Part shown: positions 35,690-46,614 of the stretch, one piece after another
How positions within the stretch are numbered: position 1 is the stretch's first letter
How the letters are laid out: each line of letters starts with the position of its first letter
Assembly: GCF_026230105.1 (NCBI RefSeq)
Contig: NC_079478.1
Span: 6,401,653-6,465,652, forward strand
Direction: 5' to 3'
Length of the DNA stretch: 64,000 nucleotides
DNA from: Diorhabda sublineata
Lineage: Eukaryota > Arthropoda > Insecta > Coleoptera > Chrysomelidae
Position numbers and translations under genes: made by a program
The notes under the pieces: model-generated
Told to the model about the DNA's origin: nothing
Databases searched by the model: none
What the model saw: the letters and a program-made list of their open reading frames with translations, nothing else

Positions 35690-36066
35690 CACCCTCTTTG
35701 AGAATGATTAGATGTTAAGATCACGAGCTCCATGTTTTCACTTTTCCCTTTACGAATTCACTTTCTATGAAGGCATTCAAATAAAGTACATCTAAAATGA
35801 CTGGGAGATGATTGTGACGCGCCTGTTATTTCAGGCAAGAGCCCTTTGTAACTTATCGAAGGTTGCTTTCCCAATTTTGGTTTTTGTACTTGGGTACCAG
35901 ATTGAAGCATCAATATGGTACTCAAAACATTCTACAACAGGTGCGGACTCGACATATTCAAACTCTAGCTTGAAGGCTGGTTCAACTCCATACATTCTTA
36001 GTGTCTTCGGAAAAATACTCTTTCCTCCTAGGGAATAGAGCAAAGTGGTCTTTGAGGGTTTCAAAC
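35690..36066 (-). pseudogene. jockey/R1-type LINE fragment after the RT domain
   Basis: The minus strand reads MKPSKTTLLYSLGGKSIFP, then GVEPAFKLEFEYVE, and STKTKIGKATFDKLQRALAL. After a frameshift come residues like ITGASQSSP and VILDVLYLNAFIESE. This corresponds to VNPxKTxLVLFTRKxKIP, then LxGVxLxxxxExxYLGVxLD, then KLQRxALxxITGAxxTTPTAALExLLxIxPLxxYIxxE, the segment between the RT catalytic box and the RNase H domain in R1/jockey-type elements. A short frame on the opposite strand (35808-36038) is an artefact. Confidence 0.6.
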
Positions 36067-37229
36067 TCGACTTTCATTAACACATCTCTGGCCGATATCT
36101 AATTTAAAGAGCAGCGACCAAACCACAGTTTGAAGTATCCATTCGATATTCAACTACTAATGAAAAACGTAATAATGAAATTATTTTCAATTATGAAAAT
36201 TTTGTAGAATGAACTTCATCTTGATCAGTCCTGTTTTCCGTAGCATGCATGCAATGACCCTGTACGGAATTCCACTTTATACACCATCCTTGCACAGAAT
36301 ATAACTCTGAAATTAAGGAACAAAAATTGTTGAAATAATGATAGATCATAAAACTTCTCGTAAAATTTAACGATTATGGCGAGAAACACACCAAGACATT
36401 CTTAGTGTATATCATAATTAATGGTTATAAGAGAAAGCAATTAAGATAAATGGACGGACGTCTAATAAACAGACTACTAATACAGATGATTTATCTATGT
36501 TAAGAACTCTGGATGATAAAATGCTTCAGTGGTAGTTCAAAGTAAATGAAAAGTCTTCCAAGAACACAAAATTTATTCTAATAGTTTTAGTTTAACTGAA
36601 ATTAAAAATGGAAAGCATTTATTCATTTTGAACTTGAAACCTTAAGACAATAAGATATCTTTTCTCCAAAAAAATAATACACTGTTTTATAATATGACAA
36701 TTTTTTAAATGAAATATAAATTTTATTTTATTTATGCCAGAAACTGTTAGAACAATCAATATATCAAGAGATACACTCAGATAATACAGATAAAAAGTAA
36801 TATAGTTAATATTTTGTGTAATTTGGCTTGAAAAAGATTTTTTTATATCTACCGCCACTCTAAAGCAATTACATAATTATAAATCTGTTAAAATCATTCT
36901 GTGAAAATGTTTTCTAACAATTGCTGATGAGTTTTTCTAATTTTGAATGTAAAATATTTAGACTTCTGAGCCCTAAGTTTCTAACCTAACCTAAATCAAT
37001 TTTAATAAGTATAGAAGATTAATAGATCGCAAAATATAAAACATTGAAAGCTCAAGGGAAGTAAATCAATAGTTTTTTATCAAACCCTATAGAACGATAC
37101 AAAATTCATGTTATATAATAGGTTTTCCAATAGGGACTTGATCATTTAGAATTTAGTTTGGGGGCACACCTTTTCACTTAATATGAAACTGTCACCGTCA
37201 GTTGATTCAGTAGACATAACCTTTTCATC
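36067..37229. other. AT-rich spacer and 5' leader of the next transposase
   Basis: No coding motif seen. From about 37118 (GTTTTCCAATAGGGACTTGA) the sequence looks like the terminus and leader of the Tc1/mariner-related copy that follows. The 79-codon frame at 36619-36858 is motif-free. The pair of CCTAA units near 36980 is too short for a telomeric array. Confidence 0.35.
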
Positions 37230-38167
37230 ATGGTGAAGTACACGAACGAACAACGTCTGCAAATTTGAAAAATTTACTACAGAAATTTGGAGTCGGTGCC
37301 CACTACTTTAAGAGCGTTAACTCCAATTTTCCGTCGTGATTCTCGACCTAGTAGACAGGCATTAACAAGTTTAGTGAAAAAATTTTGAGTCTACATATTC
37401 GTTGTGTAATGTTGCCGTGCCAATAAGACTACGGGTTGGTCGAAGTGTCGAAAATATCCCTGCCATTGGAACGTCCGTAGCAAATGATCCAAATCAGTAA
37501 ATTCCACGCTGTTTTGAAGAGTTGGGTATCGCCAAGACCACTTTAAGGATCTTACTTTACACCCATACAAGAACTGGCACACTCAAGGATTGAGTCGATG
37601 GACCATTCGAAGCGACATACGTTCTCCGATTGGGCTCTGGAAAAGATGCGTCAAGATGACCAATTTCATCGCAAAATCATCTTCTGGCTCAATGGGTTTG
37701 TCAATAAACAAAATATGCGATGAAAATCTACATATACTTAACGAAAAACCACTTCATCCACAAGATAACTGTTTGGTGCAGTTTGCATACCGGCGGCGTC
37801 ATAGTGCCATAATTTTTCGTCGATGATAGTTGTCGCCACGTCACTTTTTGACCCGAATTGGAATATATAGACTTGGACAGCATGTGGTTTGAACAAGACG
37901 GCGCCACAAGCCACACAACACACGTTATAATCGATTTAATGAAGAACAAGTTTGATAAGCGTGTTATCTCAAGAAATGAACCAGTCGATTGGCGATTTAA
38001 CGCCTCTAAATTTTTGCCTTTGGGGCTACGTCAAGTCATTGTTCTATGCTAATAAGCTGACGATGTTGAAGAGCTTAAAACCAACACTAAATAGCAGACG
38101 TTTCGACCGAAATGTGTGGCCGAGTAATGGAAAATCGGGTCCAACGAATCAACCGCTGCAAACTTAA
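37230..38167 (+). pseudogene. Tc1/mariner-related transposase (DUF4817-type) pseudogene
   Basis: The ATG at 37230-37232 opens MVKYTNEQRLQI-stop-KIYYRNLESVPTTLRALTPIF, the DUF4817-like helix-turn-helix of a widespread insect transposase. Later frames give MDHSKRHTFSDWALEKM, DDQFHRKIIFWLNGFVNKQN, LDSMWFEQDGATSHTTHV (second catalytic Asp), DKRVISRNEPVDW and TPLNFCLWGYVKSLFYANK (third region). In intact relatives IIFSDEAHFWLNG carries the first catalytic Asp; here IIF is joined directly to WLNG, so that Asp is deleted. Other lesions are frameshifts around 37250, 37700, 37840 and 38010. It is dead but retains nearly the whole length, about 940 bp. Confidence 0.85.
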
Positions 38168-40237
38168 CAGCGGTGTCCATATGAGCTAAGTCGAGTTCCG
38201 TTCATAAATGTTTTGAATGTACCTACTCCAACTCAATAAGCCGAGAACATCAAAGCTTGGAATAATATAATCTCAAAATATTTTGATTCTACATAAACTT
38301 ATAATCATAAGCTTTCCAGAGAGTCTGTTTTGTAAGATTCCCGCACATAGTTTTGAATAGCCTTTGAAACGATGTAACCACAAGAGATCCATTCGCCTTC
38401 ATTAATTCAAATTTAAATGAAGTTTAGTTTGGAACTCGGACATTAACCAGCGTCATACTATTTCGACCATGATAAGGACCAGCTTTATAGTTTTATTCTG
38501 AGAGAAATTTGCTCTAGTTCCATTGATATTTATATTTCTACTTGTTTGGGAAACAAACCGATTAGAATAGAACAAATTTCTATTTGGATATATAGAGAAG
38601 ATATAAATACACTCTTTACAAGTGTTCAAATAAACTCCTTTTTACTGATATGTGTTCTATTTCCTCGTTCCATTCTTGGTTAATCCCCTACGTATTCCTG
38701 TTTTTTATTTTATTATTAACTATAGCTGCTAGGTCACTACAGCAAATCTCCGCTAGATTTCCAGTTGAAGGCTGCAACAATCCCGCCTCCTTCAGACAAG
38801 TTCAACGATCTCTCTTAAGTGTTAAGAGTTATTGTTTTCACTATATAACTATTTTGTGTTCATTTTGTTTCTTAGAATGCACGAACTTTTATTTTGTTTC
38901 ACCATAAATATATTATAACCGAGATTTCTTGCTTTAATTTCATTGTTCATTTTTACTAACCTCGTCCAAGAGTCCTGGACTGAAACTGTCTACAGATACC
39001 ATTATTTAAAAATGGAAAGAGTCTTTACATAGAATAAAACGTCTTAAAACAATTGTTAATTCAATCGTCGGACACAATAGACAATTTGATTCACTATCAA
39101 ACAAGAACAAAAGACTGAAATTTCCAATGCTAAAAGAAAAACGAAAAAAAACCGACAAACCGGCGTAAAAGAGTTGATTCTCTAGAGCTCAGTTTTGTCC
39201 GGACTCCTCTCATCAAATAAAGTATATGAGATTATTTTTCAATTTAAAATCAATTTCTCGGTTCGACTTAAACAAATCCTAAAAGCTGCTCTCGGAGTGG
39301 CCTAAGGTCTTGATCGCTGTTCAGATAAAGGGAAATTTTTTCGATAAAAACCAAATGCACCAAATAAAATTTATGAAAATAACAGCGAGCAATATGAAAT
39401 TTAATAACGAAACTATTTCGATCATTGACTTTTATTATTCAACGATGATAAGTCGATTTTTTTAATGCTAAAAATAACTCGATATTAGGATTTACATCTG
39501 ATTCAACAACATGTACTAAAATAAGGTGCCTAAAGAGCTACAGTCTCGAGGGAAGGATCTAGACTAAATCCTAACAGTGCCGCGGGTCGCTTCGCAGCTG
39601 TCAGAGATAGATTGATCATCAATGGCGCCAAGTGCAAGGTTCCAGCTGCTTTCTCCACGCAAGGAAGTTACCACACTTGGTGATAGAGTGATGTTCGTTC
39701 AGTACGTCCGCAACTAGTGCAGGGCTGTTGCTGAGGGTCGTTCACGATGAAGAACGGGATGGAAGACCATAAAATATCCTTAAGGGATTCAGAGATTGTA
39801 GAATTCAACCACAGAATAATAAGATCTTTCAAGCAGGTATAATCAAATATACATCCAACTTCTTTCTTCTATTAGGGTAGGTATGAAGTAGGGAAAAACT
39901 ATGTGCTGAAACTCCTATTCTAATGTTTCTAGTGAAATGGAATGGTAGACGGTACTTAATAGATAGAAGATTTACTGATTCAAGAAATATCTCTATTACT
40001 GGATCACCTCTATTTATAAATCTGTAAAAAGGGTTTGTTATTTTGTATATCACACGCTGCGTTAACTTGTGGTTTCCAAATCCGAATTGAGAGCTAGAGG
40101 GTGAATATTTTTTCCGCGGAAATAGTTCACAATCTTTTCCAACACTTTAGCCAGTAATAATTGATAATTTTCAACAATTTATCTTTGGATCATTCGAGTT
40201 CAAGAGCCTTATACTCATCAAGCCTTGTGCTCTTCAA
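38168..40237. other. spacer; GC-richer block at 39.53-39.80 kb unassigned
   Basis: No gene recognised. The block at 39530-39800 is clearly less AT-rich than its surroundings (CCGCGGGTCGCTTCGCAGC), which hints at former coding or repeat sequence, but its translations match nothing I know. The frames at 38650-38907 and 39829-40053 are motif-free. Confidence 0.3.
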
Positions 40238-40800
40238 ATAAGAGTGGAAATTTGACCTTTGAAAATCGTTTACGCTCACAGGTGTGGGATATTGAACAAA
40301 AGAATAAGTAGAAAACTAACCTAGTAACAGAACTCGCTGATTCTTGGACTCTCTTGGACCTTCTAAAGATACCATACTTCGAGGTATGTTATCCGAACAG
40401 AACTCTGCCGAATAATAATCGTTTTATTACACGTATTGTTACATGCGATGAAAAATGGATTTATCCTCACAACTCGAATATTGAAAATCAGTGGTTAGAC
40501 AAAAGATAATTACGAGAATCCTTGTAGAAAAGAGGAAAAGTCTTGTTGTGTGTCTGGTGGAACTTTGCAGGTTAATCGGAGAAATATCCAGGTTTAGTTA
40601 ACCAAAAGCGGGTTTTTTCACAAGAAGACAGTACTGAACCTAGTAGTGTTGAACTCCAGTATTCGTTCCAGATCTTGCACCATCTGATTACTATTTATTC
40701 AGATCCAAATTCTTGCGTAGAAAAAATTTCTCATCTAAAGGATATGTTAGAAATGCAGTGCAATTATAAGGTCTCCGAAGAGCTTGCTAAACATTAGGTT
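40238..40800 (+). pseudogene. mariner transposase remnant
   Basis: The plus strand reads SGNLTFENRLRSQVWDIEQK (linker region), a damaged helix-turn-helix, then FITRIVTCDEKWIYPHNSN with the first catalytic Asp at 40448-40450. It continues with LVEKRKSL and WWNFAG, and, after a deletion of the second Asp region, VPDLAPSDYYLFRSKFLRRKNF with the third Asp at 40686-40688. The DEKWI and SDYYLF motifs are typical of a mellifera/maT-like mariner. Its linker resembles that of the 20-kb copy, so they may be one family. Multiple stops; inactive. Confidence 0.75.
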
Positions 40801-41959
40801 AAAACTAGATTGCGCTATTTATTTGGTTTGAATAGATTCAATCATTGATTTTTTATTTAGTAAATTTCAAATCAAACAATCAAATTTTTCTCTGAAAAAA
40901 CATTTTGTTCACGAATCTACGATTAGCATGACTCTCAATATACCATTTCGTTCTGGACGAGGCCAGATGTTTATTTTTTATTTCGATCTAAAGGATTATT
41001 TGATATATTGATATTGGGTTTCAATTATGATTGATATTTTTCAAGTTTTTATAACCTATTATTTATATTCGTATCAAGTGACACATAAACTATTGTAAAA
41101 GCATAATGACAGTTATTATATCCAAGGTAATATAACTCAACCTCACGTTTTACGTTCCTTCAAATCACATTTTATATCTTATTCTTGCTGCTTGTAATGA
41201 ATGCGTTCAATATTTCATCTTCCATAAAAGCATACGAATTCTTGAGCGACCTTTTCCTCATTTTACCGGGAAATGAAACGTTCGGATTCAGATATAAGAG
41301 AGGAAACCGGAATATTCCGTGACCACAATCTCCTATGGGCATTGCAAACTTCCAACTTGACAGAAAATTTGCGGTTTTGATCCTTTTACAGTGTGCAATC
41401 ACTTGTCACCGCAATTGAACCGAAAGAAACTAGCTTTTAAACTATTTTTTAGTTCAACTTCAGTTCAGGATTATATAAGAATAGCTTATTTTCACATTTT
41501 CCATTTAGAAATATGTATCGCAAATCAAATTAAATGAAAGTTGTTATAATCGTCAGGTAAATCACACCCCATTATGAAAACAATTATTACGAAGCTGAAG
41601 ATCTTCATCCCGCCTTTCTTAAATGAATCTATAAAATATTAGACATGGTTAGGATACTTATAATAATGTTTAACTACACTCTGAAGGTGATAGGGATGTA
41701 GACGCTAATCTTGTTTAACTCTATGGACTACAATTTCCCATTTCACGATAATACACAATGTTTGAATTCCCAAATTTCCCGAGCAAATTTCTCAATTCTT
41801 GTAAATATTTTATAAATCGACACCGAGCGATTAAAAACCTTTCTTGATACAATCTAATACTTCTTCAACATTTTTTTACAAAATACGATGACCAGAAACA
41901 TATCAGTTTGTTCATCTTGAGAATATGTTATGACCAAACTCTTAAAGTTATCACTTAAT
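40801..41959. other. AT-rich spacer
   Basis: The 76-codon frame at 41172-41402 (minus) has no motif. Nothing else seen. Confidence 0.35.
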
Positions 41960-42880
41960 TTGTACAACGGCATTTTTCTTTTGGAAACTTACCAAACTAC
42001 TCTTAAGAGCCACAGAACATAATGCCAAAAATTGTCTTTTTTGTTCCCTGTACTTTTTCAAGTCTTTAGTGTTCAGCCATTTTTGATATATCTTTTTTTA
42101 GCTAACCAATTCTTTCGTTTCATTGTTCGTCCAGAATTTTTAATTTTTAGGTACGTTTCTAATACCTAACGCTTCTTTTGTAGATTTTTCCATGCTGTAT
42201 TTTATGTTTTCATACAGTGCATCCTCTATTAGATTCTGCGGTTTTTGAAGATAGGACTCTAATTTCCTCAGAAAACTATTCATTATATTGAATTATATTT
42301 CTCTTCTCTATTTTCTAATAGCTGTTGTTCTGTTTCCTGATTTTTTGACAAGTTTTGACGTATTGGGAAAAATATTGTAGTTTTGAGAAAGTGATGGTCA
42401 GAAATGTCGCAAACACCTCTGTACGCACTAGCATTTACGACTTTTTCATTTACTATGTCTTCTCGGTATGGTCCAATTATTGTTTTTTTCTTAATTTTTT
42501 TTCTCTTTTTCATTTACATTGACATCATTGGATATTCCATAAGCTGCTATTATAGTGATTTTGTGATGCAAAATATTCAAGTTACCTTTAATTGAGTTTT
42601 TACTAATGACTTTCCAATCTTTTATTCTATTTTTTAAGTCTTCATGGATTAGTATAGATACTCCTCTACGTGTATGTTGATCTGATGGCAAGTCACTTTA
42701 CAAATATAAAGAGTTTTGAGGCATTTCTGCGCGATTCCCCTTTTTCTTTGTTTCTGTCAGTATAAAAAGTTTGTAGTTATGTTTATTCAAATCATGGATA
42801 ATCTCTGTCAATTTACCTTTGCAACCGTGTACATTTGAATTTACAAAATTCTTTGTCCTTTTCCTTTGCCTTCCAGATTC
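41960..42880 (-). pseudogene. LINE apurinic-type endonuclease domain and linker, decayed
   Basis: On the minus strand, joined over frameshifts: NVHGCKGKLTEIIHDLNKHNY, then KLFILTETKKKG (the LTET Glu is the metal-binding residue of the APE-like nuclease), LPSDQHTRRGVSILIHEDLKNRI (usually HGGVGILIH), IKGNLNILHHKITIIAAYG (usually R...ITIIxxYAP), VNASAYRGVCDISDHHFLK (SDH box), and YQKWLNTKDLKKYREQKR. The GDFN segment between AYG and SAYRG is deleted. This is the N-terminal nuclease of a LINE ORF2 plus its linker to the RT; the RT itself would lie below 41960 and is not seen. Confidence 0.7.
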
Positions 42881-43609
42881 ATTTCCGAAGCTAGCATTAG
42901 GTTTTTAGGTATTTCTTTTTGTTTCTATGAGATGATAGTTACATCTTTCCATTCCAGGACTCTATAGGTGAGCCGTGTCACCAAGCTTTTAGAGACATCC
43001 TTTATAAATGCGACATTTGACAGATAATAGACCCTACAGTAACCGCAATGTATAAAAGAATCCGCTTTCATATTACTTAGTTACCATTAATCAAGAAAAC
43101 TCAACAGTTAATTCAAGTTCAAGTTTAATGATTACTCCATTGAAATAGAATTTCCAAATTACCTCTATTATATTGAAAACCCTCGAAACATTTTATAAAC
43201 AGAAAATTCAGATCTAAGAGAAAGTCTCAGATATTCGTTACTTTCAACTACCGACTTAAAATAATATCTGAAATGGAATATATAACAAAAGAAATCAATT
43301 TATTCAAATCTACGAGAGGTGATTATGAAATTCGAAGAATATTGACGTGAAATAATCCTGTGAATGTTATCATAGTAATAATTCTTTACCTGAAACTTAA
43401 AAGCAACGATATTACCGATTATTTTTCAACTTGAAAATGTTATTCTTTTTCGACTATAACCAGAAAAATAGCTCCTCAATGTAACATATAGTTCTTCCCC
43501 GAGATTACTATTTATAAGGGTTATATTCTCCCCCGCGTTCCGAAACTCAATGAATAGTAGCCAAGGCGACCTCACCTTTCACACAGCTAGGGAAAGGGAA
43601 GCGCTTACA
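42881..43609. other. AT-rich spacer
   Basis: No feature recognised. Confidence 0.35.
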
Positions 43610-44155
43610 TCAATAAAAGAGATGGTACGACGTCAAAAACGTCTTTCCACAGTCCTCATCGAGCAAGAAGCAAACCAAGAGATACCGTTGTAAGTACAAA
43701 TATTTTTCCCAACCGGAATCCTCGTAGATCCAGAGGATCGGTAGAAATGAAACACCGGTAGCCATTTTAATATTTGGTAGAGAAAAACAACTTCTCGAAG
43801 AACCACCACAAAGTCCACAATGAAGACAAGACCCAGAACAGATTTTAAATAAAGGAAATTGTAATCGACCGTTGTTTCGCTTTCTTATACGACTCTGTAC
43901 AGCTTCGTAAAGGACATTAGCGGCAAATACCCAGGCTACCAATCCAGAACCATATTGACCTCTGTAGTATTTATTTTTTTCACTGAGGCTGCACGGAGAA
44001 AGTGGATCTGGCGTCAAACCGTCACGTAACGACGAAAGAGCGTTACAGTACAAAAAATTATCTTCCAAGGAACCAAATATCCCTGTTTGGATTATAATCG
44101 AAGCTATATCATCCTCGCAACCATTCATGCATATATGTCCCATTGAAACTTCCAA
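43610..44155 (-). pseudogene. membrane-protein-like coding remnant, unidentified
   Basis: The longest open frame in the window (181 codons, minus strand). Its first two thirds look protein-like: a Cys/Asp-rich start, NALSSLRDGLTPDPLSPCSL, then RGQYGSGLVAWVFAANVLYE and QSRIRKRN. After about 43860 this frame turns Cys/Ser-rich. In another minus-strand frame a better continuation appears, NLFWVLSSLWTLWWFFEKL and later TDPLDLRGFRLGKIFVLTTV with LGLLLA, hydrophobic segments suited to membrane spans. That frame has three stops. I infer a frameshifted fragment of a polytopic membrane protein. A loose guess is an ABCC-type N-terminal membrane domain, which I cannot verify. Composition is less AT-rich than the surroundings. 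Confidence 0.35.
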
Positions 44156-44532
44156 TTATGCATGCTTAAAATCATCTTCAAATTATTTAGAACTTCTATT
44201 ACATAAATGAACAGAAGTTGATTAATTCATTCATTGATGAATCTCAATATTTTTACATCTTCATACATATTAGGGCTATATAGACATCCAGGGCGACTAT
44301 AATAAGCTCTACCCTTCGATAAGAATTCCACGATTTGACCACTCCACGTAACACACACTAACCCAAAAGCTGATACAAGTCATCATAATAGCTCAACAAG
44401 TTTTTAGATCGAGGACTTCAATCTGGTACTTTTTAATTTTCATAATAACGCTTCCCACTTTCTTTTTTTTCGCCTTTCCATTTCTCGGTTCCACTTTCCA
44501 ATTAGGAAGCTCTATTTGTCTTCATTTACTTT
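44156..44532. other. spacer left of hAT
   Basis: No feature recognised. Confidence 0.35.
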
Positions 44533-44540
44533 GATCTACC
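44533..44540 (+). repeat. hAT target-site duplication, left copy
   Basis: GATCTACC, identical to 46607-46614. Eight bases is the hAT hallmark. Confidence 0.9.
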
Positions 44541-44839
44541 CAGTGGCAGACCAAGTCCGTCAGAGGCTCGGGGCGGCAGAGCTGAATGATACCCCCAGCA
44601 TTAAAAAATGTAGTTTTGCAAGCTTTTTATTCAGTTCACATTTGTATGTATGAATGTGTTTATATTGTGTGTTTATATTGTGTTTATATTCATACCGTTA
44701 AAATCTGGCAAGTGAAATTTAAATGCGACTTAAATTATTTAGGCTAAATAAACATACATACATACCTACAATATGGAATGGATATGTGTGAAGAAAAGAA
44801 AATACGGATCGATCGACAAAAACAATTAGTTAAAATGAA

Positions 44840-45181
44840 TCAAAAATAGTTTTTTAAATTTTTTGTAGCGTGTGAAATGTGTTTTCGTGCCTTTAATTTA
44901 CTGAACTCATCAATAAATTCTGTGAAATCGATTTCTTTTGAAATTTTTCTTTCTATTGAGAGCACGGCTAGATTAACTACTCGTTCTTGACCCATTGTAG
45001 ATCGAAGATAATTTTTAATCAGTTCAAGTTTCGAAAAACTCCTCTCGCACGATGTAACCGAGAAGCAAATGATTAAAAAGTATTGAAGTATTAGCGATAT
45101 ACAGGGTGACGGTTCACTGAAGTCCCATTTTATTATAAATTGAAAGATTTCTTGTGCTCTCCGTTTGGCAGCAACGTCCAT
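44840..45181 (-). pseudogene. hAT transposase C-terminal dimerisation domain
   Basis: A continuous 113-codon frame reads SPCISLILQYFLIICFSVTSCERSFSKLELIKNYLRSTMGQERVVNLAVLSIERKI in successive parts. This is the hAT C-terminal dimerisation domain (usually LxxLLRIxLTIPVSxASxERSFSKLKLIKxxLRSxMxxERLxxLAxLSIE). The Asp/Phe-rich end and KARKHISHATKNLKNYF finish the protein normally. Upstream (45182-45500) a frame with one stop reads EICRSMYECIDRFIQELWSRY, FRIIEKFLLEVSDDALAVAV and IYGEFDKDQVLQE, the all-alpha region before the dimerisation domain. The remnant therefore continues across 44840-46251 with lesions. Confidence 0.85.
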
Positions 45182-45500
45182 ACTCGTATAGGTTCTTGTA
45201 AAACTTGGTCCTTGTCAAATTCACCATAAATTTATATCAGATTATCAACTGCTACAGCCAGAGCGTCATCTGAAACTTCTAGCAAAAACTTTTCAATAAT
45301 TCGGAAAATATTATTGATTTGTTTCACGGCCCTGTATCGTGACCACAATTCTTGTATAAATCGGTCTATGCATTCATACATTGACCGACATATTTCTTCT
45401 CAAATTGATAATCCATTATCATGAGCTGATTCACCCAGCATCGTTTTTTTTATCTTCCTCGTTTCTCGGTATTGTTGGCATAATATGTGGTTCGTTCGGT

Positions 45501-45800
45501 CACTAAATACTCATCAATGCATTTGGTTAGGTGATTCCTATATCCAGAGGCATTTTTGGAGACTGCAAATATTGTTGAACTAAATTTACTTCCTCCAGTA
45601 TAGAAAGCCAGAATTGTATATAAGTTAGAAAGGTAAAATCACAAACAGCCGGCAGGAGCAGGCTTGCTCCTGATCTTGTATCTAGATTTGCTTTTGTTGG
45701 TTCTTGAAAATGTTTCAAATTACTCACAATCGTCTCTATTTTTTCTTTTACAACTTTTACTGTATCGTAATTAGCACTCCGGCGAGTATCCGATAAACGT
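45501..45800 (-). repeat. internal duplication of hAT coding sequence, downstream copy
   Basis: About 300 bp, nearly identical to 45862-46162 with scattered substitutions. Encodes RRLSDTRRSANYDTVKVVKE and onward to LPAVCDFTFLTYIQFWLSIL. The reading frame of this copy (45527-45829) opens with MKKKTGKNS from the junction sequence. Confidence 0.9.
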
Positions 45801-45861
45801 CTTGAATTTTTTCCAGTTTTCTTTTTCATTAATTGCCATCTCTCTATAGATGACGAAAAGT

Positions 45862-46251
45862 CACTAAATACTCATTCAAGGCATTTGGTTAGGTGATTCC
45901 TGTATCCAGAGGCATTTTTGGAGACTGCAAATATTGTTGAACTAAATTTACTTCCTCCAGTATAGGAAGCCAGAATTTTATATAAGTTAGAATGGTAAAA
46001 TCACAAACAGCCGGCAGGAGCAGGCTTGCTCCTGATCTTGTATCTATATTTGCTTTTGATGAATCTTGAAAATGTTTCAAACTACTCACAATCGTCTCTA
46101 TTTTTTCTTTTACAACTTTTACTGTATCGTAATGAGCACTCCGGCGAGTATCCGATAAACGTTTTGATATCTTTAGAGATTTAACAACTGATATGTCAGG
46201 GTTATGAGCACAGTGCATTGCCGCGCAGAATTTTGATATTCTGGGTGGCAA
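45862..46251 (-). pseudogene. hAT transposase central fragment (upstream duplicate copy)
   Basis: A 120-codon frame (45889-46251) begins MPPRISKFCAAMHCAHNPD, then KRLSDTRRSAHYDTVKVVKE, KANIDTRSGASLLLPAVCDF and FWLPILEEVNLVQQYLQS. RLSDTRWSARxDAVxxV and FWxxILxxINxVSxxLQ are typical of the ZMYM1-like hAT group. The Trp of TRWS is Arg in both copies (TRRS), so that change predates the duplication. The duplicated part is 45862-46162; 46163-46251 is unique to this copy. Confidence 0.85.
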
Positions 46252-46606
46252 TTAACTATTATGGACAAGCTTGACCCTTACCATCAGGCGAGCCATTTAT
46301 TCGTCTCGTCATCTATTCTCATCTTTGTTGTGTTTTTACCCAAAGGGAAACCACATGAAGGCATAATTTTGTTTTCTTTTTATTGCATTGCCACTGAAGT
46401 CGTGTAGTTCATCTTACGTCCTGAGAAGGAGTGAGAGGTGATGAGACATTATAACTCATTTGATCGTCTTCAGAAGTGCGCTTCTTGTGGGCCCTTCCAT
46501 TTATTTTCAAACTTCGATTGTACTAAGCACAAGTCTTGTTTAAGATTTGATCAGAGGAACGTAGAGGCATATGGGGCCCTTCCGCCCTCTTATTAGGCCG
46601 CCACTG

Positions 46607-46614
46607 GATCTACC
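46607..46614 (+). repeat. hAT target-site duplication, right copy
   Basis: GATCTACC, pairing with 44533-44540. Confidence 0.9.

Larger units (their letters stand above)
44541..46606 (-). mobile_element. hAT transposon, internally deleted, with intact ends
   Basis: The left end is CAGTGGCAGACCAAG and the reverse complement of the right end is CAGTGGCGGCCTAAT: seven identical bases, then partial matching, with GGGGC/GGGCGG motifs just inside both ends. Identical 8-bp flanks GATCTACC prove a single insertion event. The 2066-bp element holds, on the minus strand, the second half of a ZMYM1-like hAT transposase; the BED/TTF-type zinc finger and the first half of the catalytic domain are missing. 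The right 350 bp (46255-46606) are non-coding. Duplicated 300-bp copies lie at 45501-45800 and 45862-46162. Confidence 0.92.

Noticed and set aside
36976..36996. TAACCTAACCTAA, resembling the insect telomere repeat (TTAGG)n
   Set aside because: Only about two units; not an array.
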